From assembly GCA_030446715.1 (NCBI GenBank), contig JAUJMU010000001.1:989619-1053618 (forward strand): a stretch of 64,000 bases of DNA. The letters run 5' to 3'. This stretch comes from Cytophagales bacterium (GTDB taxonomy: Bacteria; Bacteroidota; Bacteroidia; Cytophagales; 172606-1). This document shows positions 1 to 8,951 of the stretch, one piece after another. Position numbers and translations under genes: made by a program. The notes below the pieces were generated by a model. It worked only from the letters and a program-made list of their open reading frames with translations, was not told the origin of the DNA and made no database searches. Within the stretch, counting starts at the first letter, position 1; every line of letters begins with the position of its first letter.

Positions 1-462
1 TTCCAGCGGAATCTCAACAACAAAGACTCTCTGGTGAAGATTGTGGATGAAAGCATGAACTACGTAAACTCCTTACTGAAAGAAGGCAACCGCGACGCTA
101 CTGCCGCACTGATCGTAACCGGCAGCTTCATAGAAGGCCTGCACGTTTCAACCGGACTAGTGGAAAAATACCCTAAAAATGTCCCGTCCGATGTGCGTAA
201 CCAGACGCTGACCCAGCTGATCGTGAGCATTACCAGGCAGGAACAATCACTGGACGACCTGATCAATATCCTGCAGGAAGTGAAGTCAGATCCGCAGGCG
301 GCCGCATATCTGACCCAGATGCAGGACCTGAAGAAGCAGTTTGAAGCCCTGAACCTCGACGAACAGATCCGCAATAACCGCGGTGACCTGATGATCAACG
401 ACAAGACGCTGACCGGCATCTCGGCCAAAGTGAAGCAGATCCGTAGCCGGATCGTAGGGTAA
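1..462 (+). CDS. Conserved hypothetical protein, 5' end cut by window
   Basis: The reading frame is open from base 1 with no start codon seen, so only the C-terminal 153 residues are present. An internal GTG at 34 is unlikely to be the true start because coding sequence continues upstream of it. The visible part is soluble, charged and predicted helical, with many Asp, Glu, Gln and Leu residues and no membrane segment. No motif allows a function to be assigned. A clear intrinsic terminator follows the stop at about 70 bp, so this is the last gene of its transcription unit. I do not recognise the family. Confidence 0.75.
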   Translation, partial: FQRNLNNKDSLVKIVDESMNYVNSLLKEGNRDATAALIVTGSFIEGLHVSTGLVEKYPKNVPSDVRNQTLTQLIVSITRQEQSLDDLINILQEVKSDPQAAAYLTQMQDLKKQFEALNLDEQIRNNRGDLMINDKTLTGISAKVKQIRSRIVG

Positions 463-529
463 CGGGTTACCGGACCGGCTGAATTTGACCCGGGGTCACT
501 AGCCTGATTCTTTTCTTATTTGTATTTTT

Positions 530-570
530 AAGGTTGGAGGAAATAAAAAATTCCTTCAACCTTTTTTTTT
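530..570 (+). terminator. Intrinsic terminator after the first gene
   Basis: A 13-bp stem (aaggttggaggaa paired with ttccttcaacctt, one G-T wobble) with a short A-rich loop runs into a T tract. It lies 68 bp after the first stop codon and separates that gene from the ABC transporter gene. Confidence 0.85.
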
Positions 571-661
571 AAATTTTGCCCAAAGCCTTTACCTGTACGG
601 GTCTCCGGAAAGGCGGAGCCGCTCAGGTACCTGACAAGTTTTATCCTAACGCATATTTAAC

Positions 662-3600
662 GTGAACGAACAGGTACTCCGGGCCATTATTCACCTGCTT
701 GCCATCAGTGTTACCATTGACGGCGTTGCCCAGGAAGAACGCGACACCATACGTAAGTTTCTGTACGAGAATGTAGACGATGATTCGGTAGCCAAATACC
801 TGCGGCTGTTTGACGAGTATGTACGCAACTCCACCGCCCACCCCGACGACCCGCGGGAGATTGAATACATCTGCGCCCAGATCAATACGGAGCTGGAAAT
901 GCAGCAGAAAGTAATCATCCTGCTACGCCTGATTGAACTGGGGCTGGCCGATAACAATTTTTCTTCCGCCGAAGAAACCTTCCTTTGGCAGGTGTGCGAA
1001 GAACTGCACATCGGCAAGTCCACCTACGCTTCCATCCGTCATTTTGTGGAAACGCGCGACATCTACAGCGTTCCTTCGGACAATATTCTGATCATTGATT
1101 CGCACGAGCCCACGGAAGGGTTTACCAGAAACTACATTCAGAAGCCCAAGATCCGGAGTACCCTGGGCGTGCTGCGGCTGCCGGAGGTAGATATGTATCT
1201 GGTGGGGGCCGCCTATCCGGCAATTGATGTGTACCTGAACGGCCACCGCCTCAAATCACATTACGTAGCTCCGCTCACAAGCGGCAGCGTGATCCGCGCT
1301 TCGGGCGAAACCGTTTTTTACAGCGACATCATCGGTCACTTCCTGAAGTCAGAGCGTAAACAGCGCATCACCTTTGAAGCCCGCAACATCAATTACTTCT
1401 TTCCGAATGGAAAGCAGGCCCTGCACAACATCAATATTGCTGAAGAAGCCGGTACGCTGGTGGCGATTATGGGTTCCAGCGGCTCAGGGAAGTCAACGCT
1501 GCTCAACGTGCTGAACGGCAACCTGGAGCCCCAGACTGGTAAGGTGCTGGTAAACGGCCTCGATATTTACCACCAGCGGGATCAGGTGAGCGGCGTAATC
1601 GGCTACATTCCGCAGGCTAACTTCCTGATCGAGGAACTAACCGTCTACGAAAATTTCTACTACACGGCCAAACTCTGCTTCGCCAACCTGTCGGATTTTG
1701 GCGTGGACCGGCTGGTGGTGCAAACCCTGCGCAGCCTCGGCCTGTACGAAGTAAAGGATCTGAAAGTAGGCACTCCGCTGGAGAAAACCATCAGCGGGGG
1801 CCAGCGGAAGCGGGTAAATATTGGTCTGGAACTGCTCCGGCAACCTTCGGTGATGTTTGTGGATGAACCCACATCGGGCCTTTCGTCGCGCGACTCGGAG
1901 AACATCATGGACCTGCTGCGCGAACTGACCATGATGGGCAAGCTGATTTTTGTAGTCATTCACCAGCCCTCCTCCGACCTGTTCAAGATGTTCGACAAGC
2001 TGCTCGTGCTGGACACGGGCGGCTACCCCGTGTACTACGGCAACCCGGTGGAGGCAGTGGTGTATTTCAAGACGCTGGTCAATCAGGTAGACCGGGACAT
2101 GAGTGCCTGCATTGAGTGCGGCAATATCAACCCGGAGCAGGTTTTCAATATCATCGAAAGCCACGTAGTGGATGAATACGGTCGCGTGACGGGTGAGCGG
2201 CGGGTGTCGCCCCAGCGGTGGTACGCTTTTTTCAGGGAGCACATCAAAATACCGAAGCTGGACCCGGCCCGCGAGAAGCCGGTACACACGCTGGACATCC
2301 CCTCGCGGTTCAGCCAGTTTATGCTGTTTTCGTCGAGAGACTTCCTGGCCAAACTCAGCAACCGCCCCTACATGGTGATCAACCTGGTGCAGGCTCCGCT
2401 GCTGGCGTTTATTCTGGCGTACATCGTGCGGTTTTACCATGTAGACGAACTGACGGGCCGCAGCGAATACATCTTTGCCGAAAACGTAAACATTCCGGCG
2501 TTTATCTTCATGAGCATCATCGTGTCGCTGTTCATGGGCCTGACCATCAGTGCCGAAGAAATCATCAAAGACGCCAAGACGCTTAAGCGGGAAGCCTTCC
2601 TGAACCTGAGCCGGACCAGCTACCTGTTTTCTAAAATGCTGATTCTGTTTTGTTTTTCGGCTTTCCAGTCGTTTCTGTACGTGCTGATCGGCAACTGGAT
2701 CGTGGGCATACAGGGCCTGAACCTTACCTACTGGCTGGTGCTGTTTACCTGTTCCTGCTTTGCCAATATGCTGGGGCTGAATATTTCGGCTACCTTCAAT
2801 TCGGTGATTACCATTTACATCCTGATTCCGGTACTGCTGATTCCGCAGCTGATCCTTGGTGGCGTGGTGATCAAGTTCGACGAAATGAACCCGATGATGA
2901 GCCGGCAGGGCGAGGTACCCATTCTCGGCGATATAATGGCTTCCCGCTGGGGGTTTGAGGCGCTGCTGGTAAGTCAGTTTAAGGATAATGCCTTTGAAAA
3001 ACAGTTTTATAATCTGGATAAGCAGGTTGCCAATGCCGATTACAAGAAAACGTATTACCTGCCCACGCTGAGTTCCAAGCTGGAGTATTGCAGTGATGTG
3101 GAAGCCGCGGCGGATCAGAAGGCCTACCCGAAATACGCCGAAAACTTGTTGCTTCTCCGCAACGAACTGACCAAGGAGATGAAATCTAATCCGGCATTGG
3201 GCAAAGTGCCGCTCGGGAATCTGAATATAGAAAGGTTTGACCGCAGCACTGCCCGCAGGGTCAAGGAATACCTTGACAGCGCCCGGGCCTGGTACGTCCG
3301 CCAGTATAACCTTGCCTACGAAGCAAAGGACCAGATAACGGCCAGTCTGGTGAGTACTGAGGCCGGAAAGCAGGATTTTCTGGCCCGCCGGGCCAATTTT
3401 CACAACGACGCCGTGGAGCGGCTGGCCACCAACAGTACCGCTGAGCACCGCATCATTGAATACCGTAACCACCTGATGCAGAAAATCTATCCGGTTTACA
3501 ACGATGCGCCCAATCTTGGCGGGGTGGCCGAGTTCCGCACCCACTTCTACTCGCCCGGTAAACCTTTTCTGGGGATGCGGGTGTCTACGCTGGCTTTCAA

Positions 3601-3700
3601 CGTAATCGTGATCTGGCTGATGTCGGCCGTACTGTACGCCACGTTATACTATGAGGTATTCAAGAATACGGTCAGCGGCAATTTTCTGCGCCGGAAGTAG
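662..3700 (+). CDS. TerB / FHA-like / ABCG-type ABC transporter fusion
   Basis: A 1012-residue single-chain transporter. Residues 1-120 are helical and acidic and resemble the TerB fold. Residues about 150-235 look like a degenerate FHA sandwich (inference). The ATPase domain has Walker A GSSGSGKST near residue 270, signature SGGQRKR near 377 and Walker B VMFVDEPTSG near 398. The ATPase-then-membrane order and the TSGLSS after Walker B are typical of ABCG/White-type exporters. Six hydrophobic segments follow (about 570-592, 615-640, 655-680, 690-712, 718-742 and a last one near 980-1000), with a large soluble insert of about 230 residues before the last. The start is GTG: a stop at 647-649 closes the frame upstream and no ATG is near. 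The substrate is unknown. Confidence 0.88.
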   Translation: MNEQVLRAIIHLLAISVTIDGVAQEERDTIRKFLYENVDDDSVAKYLRLFDEYVRNSTAHPDDPREIEYICAQINTELEMQQKVIILLRLIELGLADNNFSSAEETFLWQVCEELHIGKSTYASIRHFVETRDIYSVPSDNILIIDSHEPTEGFTRNYIQKPKIRSTLGVLRLPEVDMYLVGAAYPAIDVYLNGHRLKSHYVAPLTSGSVIRASGETVFYSDIIGHFLKSERKQRITFEARNINYFFPNGKQALHNINIAEEAGTLVAIMGSSGSGKSTLLNVLNGNLEPQTGKVLVNGLDIYHQRDQVSGVIGYIPQANFLIEELTVYENFYYTAKLCFANLSDFGVDRLVVQTLRSLGLYEVKDLKVGTPLEKTISGGQRKRVNIGLELLRQPSVMFVDEPTSGLSSRDSENIMDLLRELTMMGKLIFVVIHQPSSDLFKMFDKLLVLDTGGYPVYYGNPVEAVVYFKTLVNQVDRDMSACIECGNINPEQVFNIIESHVVDEYGRVTGERRVSPQRWYAFFREHIKIPKLDPAREKPVHTLDIPSRFSQFMLFSSRDFLAKLSNRPYMVINLVQAPLLAFILAYIVRFYHVDELTGRSEYIFAENVNIPAFIFMSIIVSLFMGLTISAEEIIKDAKTLKREAFLNLSRTSYLFSKMLILFCFSAFQSFLYVLIGNWIVGIQGLNLTYWLVLFTCSCFANMLGLNISATFNSVITIYILIPVLLIPQLILGGVVIKFDEMNPMMSRQGEVPILGDIMASRWGFEALLVSQFKDNAFEKQFYNLDKQVANADYKKTYYLPTLSSKLEYCSDVEAAADQKAYPKYAENLLLLRNELTKEMKSNPALGKVPLGNLNIERFDRSTARRVKEYLDSARAWYVRQYNLAYEAKDQITASLVSTEAGKQDFLARRANFHNDAVERLATNSTAEHRIIEYRNHLMQKIYPVYNDAPNLGGVAEFRTHFYSPGKPFLGMRVSTLAFNVIVIWLMSAVLYATLYYEVFKNTVSGNFLRRK

Positions 3701-3951
3701 GCGGGGAGGAAAATGCCAGCCTTACCGGCAACGCATCCTGCCCTGTACCGCTCAACGCGCTATTTTCCCCGATTCGTAATGACGCTTCCCGTTTTTTTAC
3801 TGTTCTTGTTTCGGTAATGGTAATTTTAAATGATGAAGGCTCAATGGATTTAACACAAAGTATTGATATTTAGCCTTTTATTTCGTTATCCTTTATCCTT
3901 TAAAATTTACCATTACCCTTGTTTCCAGTGTATCCTTAAACCCCTTCACCT

Positions 3952-4842
3952 ATGGCTTATAACCAACCCATGTTGAGAGATGAGGCCCTGCGGGGCAAAA
4001 CGTATATTGTAACCGGTGGCGGCACCGGCTTGGGAAAATCCATGACCCGTTATTTTCTGCAACTGGGGGCCAATATGGTAATCACCAGCCGGAAGCTGGA
4101 TGTGCTGGAAGGCACGGCCCGGGAACTGGAAGCCGAAACCGGCGGCAAGGTGCTGCCCATTGCCTGCGACGTCCGCAATTACGGAGAGGTGGAAAACATG
4201 CTGGCCGAATCAGTGAAGAGATTCGGGCAGGTGAACGGACTGCTGAACAACGCAGCCGGTAATTTTATCAGCCCCACCGAAAGGCTCTCGCACAAAGCTT
4301 TTGACGTGATTGTGGACATCGTGCTGCGCGGCACGTACAACTGCACCCTTGCGGTGGGCAAAGACTGGATCAGCAAAAAACAGCCGGGCACCATCCTGAA
4401 CATTGTAACCACCTACGCCTGGACGGGCTCCGGGTACGTGGTACCTTCAGCCTGCGCCAAGGCTGGCGTGCTGGCGCTTACGCGTTCCCTTGCCGTGGAA
4501 TGGGCCAAATACGGTATCCGTTCCAATGCCATTGCTCCCGGGCCGTTCCCCACGGAAGGGGCCTGGCAACGGTTGTTTCCGAAAGAAGCGCTGCCTCCGG
4601 CAATTGCCGATAAAATTGACCCGGCCAGCCGCGTTCCGCTCAAAAGAGTAGGCGAGCACCAGGAGCTGGCTAACCTTGCAGCCTATCTGATGTCGGAGTT
4701 TTCAGCTTTCGTAAACGGCGAAGTGGTCACGATTGACGGCGGCGAATGGCTTGCCGGAGCCGGTGAGTTCTCCGGACTTGAAGCTGTGCCGGGCGAAATG
4801 TGGGATCAGATCGAAAAAACCGTGCGGGGGAAGAAAGGGTGA
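3952..4842 (+). CDS. SDR oxidoreductase, 2,4-dienoyl-CoA reductase-like
   Basis: A 296-residue NAD(P)-dependent short-chain dehydrogenase. The Rossmann motif TGGGTGLGKSM lies near residues 22-32, and NNAAGNF, which is characteristic of the DECR/FabG-like dienoyl-CoA reductase group, lies near 101. As in DECR enzymes the classical SDR Tyr-x3-Lys is not in its usual form: the region reads SGYVVPSACAKAGV. The C-terminus has the common NGEVVTIDGGEWL. The likely role is reduction of unsaturated fatty acyl-CoA during beta-oxidation of polyunsaturated fatty acids in the cytoplasm. It stands alone, with a long hairpin between it and the convergent rlu gene. A generic SDR role is the alternative. Confidence 0.85.
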   Translation: MAYNQPMLRDEALRGKTYIVTGGGTGLGKSMTRYFLQLGANMVITSRKLDVLEGTARELEAETGGKVLPIACDVRNYGEVENMLAESVKRFGQVNGLLNNAAGNFISPTERLSHKAFDVIVDIVLRGTYNCTLAVGKDWISKKQPGTILNIVTTYAWTGSGYVVPSACAKAGVLALTRSLAVEWAKYGIRSNAIAPGPFPTEGAWQRLFPKEALPPAIADKIDPASRVPLKRVGEHQELANLAAYLMSEFSAFVNGEVVTIDGGEWLAGAGEFSGLEAVPGEMWDQIEKTVRGKKG

Positions 4843-4845
4843 GAT

Positions 4846-4872
4846 TAATTGAAAATTGACAATTGATAATGG
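4846..4872. repeat. Low-complexity intergenic word repeat (aattgaaaattgacaattg type)
   Basis: Built from permuted 'aattga' words. The same kind of text appears at 7099-7137 on the other side of the rlu/agmatine deiminase genes. It is non-coding and immediately follows the SDR stop. Confidence 0.5.
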
Positions 4873-5028
4873 ATGGGGTACGTAACCTGGCGGGGTTGAC
4901 CGGGCTATAGGGAGTGTCTGGCAATAGCCCACACGGGTTCAACCCTGGGTGAAAACATCCGTTATGCCGAAACCTTTTAAGCGGTTTTACTGCCTGCCCC
5001 GCTTTCCCAACGGATAAAACCTCGGGCT

Positions 5029-5092
5029 AATGTATTCACCCGGCCACCCATTCAAGCGTCTACGCTTGGATCAGTTGCCGGGTGAATACATT
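5029..5092. terminator. Long hairpin between convergent genes, probable two-way terminator
   Basis: A perfect 16-bp inverted repeat (aatgtattcacccggc at 5029-5044, gccgggtgaatacatt at 5077-5092) encloses a second small hairpin (caagcg/cgcttg at about 5053-5068). It lies just beyond the rlu stop codon (5096-5098, reverse strand) and downstream of the SDR gene, so it sits between two converging genes. Confidence 0.65.
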
Positions 5093-5095
5093 TTC

Positions 5096-5974
5096 TCACT
5101 TCTCCATTCTGGTAAAGGCATTGGGCGTTTTGGCATTCAGCCGGATACGTTCTCCCGTAACCGGGTGCGTAAAGGCCAGGGTGGAGGCGTGGAGCCCGAG
5201 CCGCCCGATAGGGTTACTCGTTGCTCCGTATTTCTTATCGCCGGCAATGGGGCAATTGATCTCGGCCATGTGAATGCGGATCTGGTGCTTGCGTCCGGTT
5301 TCGATCTGGACTTCGAGCAGACTTTTGGTTGCGAAAGTTTTCAAAACCTTGTAGTGCGTAACCGCAAGCTTTGCTCCGGACGTATGCTCCGAAGCCACAA
5401 AGACCTGCAACGCGGAATTTTCCTTCAGCCAGGTGCGGACCGTGCCGCTCTCTTTCTCCGGATGTCCCTCTACCAGAGCCAGATAAATCTTTTCGGTGTC
5501 CGCCCAGTTGTCCTGCAGGGCCTGCTTCACGTCTTCACTCTTGGCAAACAGCATTACCCCCGACACTTCGCGGTCCAGCCGGTGAACAATGAAGATTTTC
5601 TCCCGGTCCTCCGAAGCCTCCTTTACATACTCGGAAACCATCTTGTAGAAGGTTTTGGTTTTTTCGGTGTCGGTCCCGATGGAAAGCAAGCCTGAGGGCT
5701 TTTCCATAGCAATCAGATGCGGATCTTCAAACAAAAGCGGGAAAGGTGCATCGGGACGGCGGGCAGAAGCCTTTTTTGCCTCGATGGTTTCCTTGCGGGC
5801 AATCTCTACCGTCTGGCCGGTTTTCAGGGCTGTATCGCCCCGTTTCTGAACGGCACCATCCACCACCACGCTGCCGTGCTGAAGCAGGTTCCGGATTTTG
5901 GTTTTGGTGGAGCTTCCGGTTGCTTTCAACAGGAAATCAAGCAGCGGGGCCGGTTCTTTGACAGTAAATTTCAT
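5096..5974 (-). CDS. RluA-family RNA pseudouridine synthase
   Basis: A 292-residue protein that isomerises uridine to pseudouridine in ribosomal (possibly transfer) RNA. The N-terminus is S4-like (about residues 1-60, with STKTKIRNLLQHGSVVVDG). The catalytic domain carries the family signature HRLDREVSGVMLFAKS near residue 130, where Asp of HRLD is the nucleophile. Later conserved segments are KIYLALVEG, GRKHQIRIHM and RLGLHASTLAFTHPVTGE. Length fits RluA/RluC/RluD enzymes with an S4 domain. The target uridine cannot be told from sequence. The ATG at 5972-5974 is the clear start. Confidence 0.9.
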   Translation of the reverse strand: MKFTVKEPAPLLDFLLKATGSSTKTKIRNLLQHGSVVVDGAVQKRGDTALKTGQTVEIARKETIEAKKASARRPDAPFPLLFEDPHLIAMEKPSGLLSIGTDTEKTKTFYKMVSEYVKEASEDREKIFIVHRLDREVSGVMLFAKSEDVKQALQDNWADTEKIYLALVEGHPEKESGTVRTWLKENSALQVFVASEHTSGAKLAVTHYKVLKTFATKSLLEVQIETGRKHQIRIHMAEINCPIAGDKKYGATSNPIGRLGLHASTLAFTHPVTGERIRLNAKTPNAFTRMEK

Positions 5975-6060
5975 GCAGAAATATCAGAAGTACAGGTAGT
6001 ATTGCGGTTGTATACGGGAAACGGAAGCTCGGAGCCACTACCAACAGCAACCAACAACTT

Positions 6061-7098
6061 CTACGCCGGCTCCTGCTGGCTCAGACAGTGGAAACTGCCC
6101 AGGCCCCAGATCAGGTCCGAAGAGTCCAGCCCGATCACCTTGCGGTCGGGGAAACAACCCGTCAGAATGTCCAGCGCCTTGTCATCGTTGGGGTCGCGGA
6201 AAGTCGGAACCACCACCGCCGCGTTGCCGATGTAGAAATTGGCGTATGAAGCCGGCAGGCGCTGCCCTTCGTATTCTACCGAGGCTGGCATGGGCAATTC
6301 GATCACGTTCATCTGCTTGCCGGTTTCGAGGCGCAACTGGTGCAGGAGTTCCAGATTTTCCTGTAGCGGCGCGTAGTTGTCGTCGTTCTTGTCGTGCTCC
6401 ACTACGGTCACTACGGTATCCTCGTTTACAAACCGGGTGAGGTCGTCGATGTGCCCGTCGGTGTCGTCGCCCAGAATGCCGTCACCGAGCCACAGGATGT
6501 TGCTCACGCCGTAGTAATCCCGGAGTTTCTGCTCGATCTGCGCCTGGTTGAAGTGCGGATTGCGGTTGGGGTTCAGCAGGCAGGCTTTGGTGGTCAGCAA
6601 GGTACCTTTTCCATTAAATTCCACTGAGCCGCCTTCCATGACGATACCCGGCTCAAATACCGGCAGGCTCCGTACTTTGGCGATGTGGAAAGGCACTTCG
6701 TTGTCGAGGTCATGCGGCGGATACTTTTCGCCCCATGCGTTGTATAGCCACTTGACAACCGCCTTCCGCTGATTGCCCTTCGGCGAAACCACGAAAGCCG
6801 GTCCGTGGTCGCGGCACCAGGCGTCGTTGGTGGGGTGGAAGAAGAATTTGATCTGACTCAGATCGGCTCCGGCTCTCTCCAGGTGCTGCAGGGCGAACTC
6901 CCGCATGGATTCGTCGTTCACGTTGATGCAAACCTCTTCGCCTTCGGCCAGTTCTTTTATAAACTGGCTGTATACGCCGAAAACGGTTTCAATTTTGCCG
7001 GGCCAGGATGCCTCTTTGTGGGGCCAGCTCAGCCAGGTCGCCGCGTGTGGCACCCATTCAGCGGGAAAATAATAGCCTAGTTGTGCAGGGGTTTGCAT
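6061..7098 (-). CDS. aguA: Agmatine deiminase / peptidylarginine-deiminase family
   Basis: A 345-residue enzyme expected to hydrolyse agmatine to N-carbamoylputrescine and ammonia in putrescine synthesis. The guanidino-modifying signature includes WPHKEASWPG near the N-terminus, NDAWCRDHGPAFV, the motif DDTDGHIDDLTRF near 210-225, and the catalytic Cys in GSFHCLSQQEP at residue 338, eight residues from the end, as in the family. The start was set at ATG 7098 (MQTPAQLGYYFPAEW), because the longer frame to 7173 only reads through the low-complexity intergenic repeat. It lies 71 bp downstream of pth on the same strand and may be cotranscribed with it. Confidence 0.88.
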   Translation of the reverse strand: MQTPAQLGYYFPAEWVPHAATWLSWPHKEASWPGKIETVFGVYSQFIKELAEGEEVCINVNDESMREFALQHLERAGADLSQIKFFFHPTNDAWCRDHGPAFVVSPKGNQRKAVVKWLYNAWGEKYPPHDLDNEVPFHIAKVRSLPVFEPGIVMEGGSVEFNGKGTLLTTKACLLNPNRNPHFNQAQIEQKLRDYYGVSNILWLGDGILGDDTDGHIDDLTRFVNEDTVVTVVEHDKNDDNYAPLQENLELLHQLRLETGKQMNVIELPMPASVEYEGQRLPASYANFYIGNAAVVVPTFRDPNDDKALDILTGCFPDRKVIGLDSSDLIWGLGSFHCLSQQEPA

Positions 7099-7137
7099 GG
7101 TAAATTGAAAAATTGACAATGGATAATTGAAAATTGG
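7099..7137. repeat. Low-complexity intergenic word repeat
   Basis: Permuted 'aattgaaaattgacaatgg' text of the same type as 4846-4872, lying between pth and the agmatine deiminase gene. It creates a spurious N-terminal extension of the latter's reading frame. Confidence 0.5.
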
Positions 7138-7169
7138 TTGCCGCTTACCGGCAGGTTTGTGGGTTCTCT

Positions 7170-7754
7170 TCACTCCCCGCGTCTCACTCCTGACTCCTGA
7201 TTAAACTGGTTCATTGTGATCTGGACACCGGCCGTGCAGAAGGAAAGAATGGCCTCGCAGGCCCGGTTGATGTGCGCAGGCAGATCGTTGAACTCTTCGG
7301 AAGAGAAGCGGCCCAGTACGTATTCCTTCTGATTTCCTTTCGGGAAGTCGCCACCGACGCCAAAGCGCAGCCGCGGATAGTCGGCCGTGCCCAGGGTTTC
7401 TTCAATATTCCCCAGCCCGTTGTGCCCGCCGTGCGAACCTTTGGTCCGGAGGCGCAGCTTGCCGTAAGGCAGCGCAATGTCATCGGTCACGACCAGCAGG
7501 TTTTCCCGCGGAATCTTCAGATCCTGCAGCCAGTAGTTTACGGCCCGGCCGCTCAGGTTCATGTACGTAGACGGCTTGATCAGGCAGATATGTTTCCCCT
7601 TGTATTTGAAATCGGCCGTGGCCGCCAGCCGGTTCGTGGCGAAGTCCGTTCCGTGCTTGTCGGCCAGCTGATCGAGAGTAAGGAAACCGATGTTGTGGCG
7701 GGTCAGCTCATATTCCGGCCCGATGTTTCCCAGTCCCGCAATCAGATACTTCAT
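7170..7754 (-). CDS. pth: Peptidyl-tRNA hydrolase
   Basis: A 194-residue enzyme that releases the peptide from prematurely dropped peptidyl-tRNA so the tRNA can be reused. Family motifs are clear: MKYLIAGLGNIGPEYELTRHNIGF at the N-terminus (the His in TRHNIG is catalytic), then KPSTYMNLSG and DDIALPYGKLRLRTKGSHGGHNGL, and FGVG further on. The start is ATG 7754. The frame stays open to 7988, but that extension lies beyond the TAnnTTTG promoter box at 7781-7788 and has no family similarity. Length matches bacterial Pth. Confidence 0.95.
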   Translation of the reverse strand: MKYLIAGLGNIGPEYELTRHNIGFLTLDQLADKHGTDFATNRLAATADFKYKGKHICLIKPSTYMNLSGRAVNYWLQDLKIPRENLLVVTDDIALPYGKLRLRTKGSHGGHNGLGNIEETLGTADYPRLRFGVGGDFPKGNQKEYVLGRFSSEEFNDLPAHINRACEAILSFCTAGVQITMNQFNQESGVRRGE

Positions 7755-7780
7755 AGGGAGGTGATTTAGCTTTTGCGGCG

Positions 7781-7788
7781 CAAAGGTA
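7781..7788 (-). promoter_or_regulatory. Bacteroidetes -7 promoter box for pth
   Basis: On the reverse strand this reads TACCTTTG, matching TAnnTTTG. It lies 27 bases upstream of the pth ATG. No convincing -33 TTTG partner is visible, so support rests on the -7 box and its position. Confidence 0.5.
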
Positions 7789-7880
7789 CTTATAGTAATT
7801 TTAAATGTTGAATTCTCAGTTCTGAATGAATATGGACGTTTCTGCCTAATTTTCGCCCGAACACACACACATACTGCTAC

Positions 7881-8876
7881 ATGATCATTGAATCCAGAGC
7901 CTACGCCCGGGCTGGTTTGCTGGGCAATCCTTCCGATGGATATTTTGGACAAACTATTTCCATCATCGTCAAAAACTTTGGTGCACACATTTCCCTTTAC
8001 CAGTCACCGGAACTGCACATTGAGCCGGAAGCGCAGGACAGCAACACGTTCCGCAATATCTACCACCTGAAAGAATCGGTCAGCCTGACGGGCTACAACG
8101 GCGGTATTCCGATCATCAAGGCAGCCATTAAGAAATTCTGCGACCATTGCGAAACCAACAATATCCGCCTCAACAACAAAAACTTCACGATCCGCTACAG
8201 TTCTTCCATTCCCCGGCAGGTGGGGCTGGCCGGCTCCAGTGCCATCATAATTGCTACGCTGCGGGCCCTTATCCAGTTTTACGGAGTCAAAATTCCCCTC
8301 GAAATCCTGCCCAACATTGCCCTTGCCGCCGAAACCGAAGAGATGGGCATCAATGCCGGCCTGCAGGACCGCGTGGCGCAGACCTACGAAGGCTGCGTGT
8401 ACATGAACTTCGACCGCAGCATTATGGAAAAGAAAAAGCACGGCGACTACGAACGGATCGACCCCATGCTGCTGCCCAATCTGTTCATTGCCTACAAGAC
8501 TGCCCTCGGTAAAGTATCAGGCAAGGTGCTCAGCGACATCCGCACCCGCTACGACAACGGCGATGAGTTTGTGATCAATACACTGAGTGAAATTGCCAGT
8601 CTGGCGGAGAAGGGCCGTGAATCCATCCGGAGCCGCGATTACGGCACACTGCACGAACTGATGAATCACAACTTTGACCTGCGGGCCAAAATCATGCGCA
8701 TCAGCGACAGCAATATGGAAATGATCCAGACGGCCCGTAGCTGCGGCGCATCGGCAACCTTTACCGGCTCCGGGGGCTCCATTATCGGCATGTACTACGG
8801 TGACGAGATGCTCAACAAGCTGGTGGTGAAGCTGAAAACCATTCAGGCAAGGGTGGTCAAGCCTTATATTGTGTAG
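7881..8876 (+). CDS. GHMP-family sugar kinase, glucuronokinase-like
   Basis: A 331-residue kinase of the GHMP superfamily (galactokinase, homoserine, mevalonate and phosphomevalonate kinases). The N-terminal segment ARAGLLGNPSDGYFG is the substrate loop. The phosphate-binding loop is VGLAGSSAIIIATLRAL near residues 113-129. The C-terminal motif GASATFTGSGGSIIG near 290 is the GHMP_C signature. The pattern GNPSDGYFG followed by GLAGSSAI resembles glucuronokinases, which convert glucuronate to glucuronate-1-phosphate for UDP-sugar salvage. That substrate is an inference; a heptose or other sugar kinase is possible. It stands alone between divergent pth and the convergent MpaB-like gene. Confidence 0.82.
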   Translation: MIIESRAYARAGLLGNPSDGYFGQTISIIVKNFGAHISLYQSPELHIEPEAQDSNTFRNIYHLKESVSLTGYNGGIPIIKAAIKKFCDHCETNNIRLNNKNFTIRYSSSIPRQVGLAGSSAIIIATLRALIQFYGVKIPLEILPNIALAAETEEMGINAGLQDRVAQTYEGCVYMNFDRSIMEKKKHGDYERIDPMLLPNLFIAYKTALGKVSGKVLSDIRTRYDNGDEFVINTLSEIASLAEKGRESIRSRDYGTLHELMNHNFDLRAKIMRISDSNMEMIQTARSCGASATFTGSGGSIIGMYYGDEMLNKLVVKLKTIQARVVKPYIV

Positions 8877-8951
8877 ACAGGAGATATCAGACATGAGACA
8901 GGAGAAGCTTGTAGTTCATCTCTCGTGTCTAAAGTCTCATATCTCCCGTCT
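8877..8951. repeat. Imperfect inverted repeat between convergent genes
   Basis: The left arm near 8875-8898 (agacaggagatatcagacat) pairs imperfectly with the right arm near 8921-8951 (atatctcccgtct). Text of this 'gacatgagac' kind is simple and word-like. It probably ends transcription of both converging genes. Confidence 0.45.

Noticed and set aside
1637..3544. Long 635-residue reverse-strand frame opposite the ABC transporter
   Set aside because: It lies wholly antisense to a strongly supported gene and its His/Gln/Val-rich composition is a shadow of GC-biased codons.
7755..7988. N-terminal extension of pth to 7988
   Set aside because: The extension has no family similarity, crosses the promoter box at 7781-7788 and overlaps the divergent GHMP kinase.
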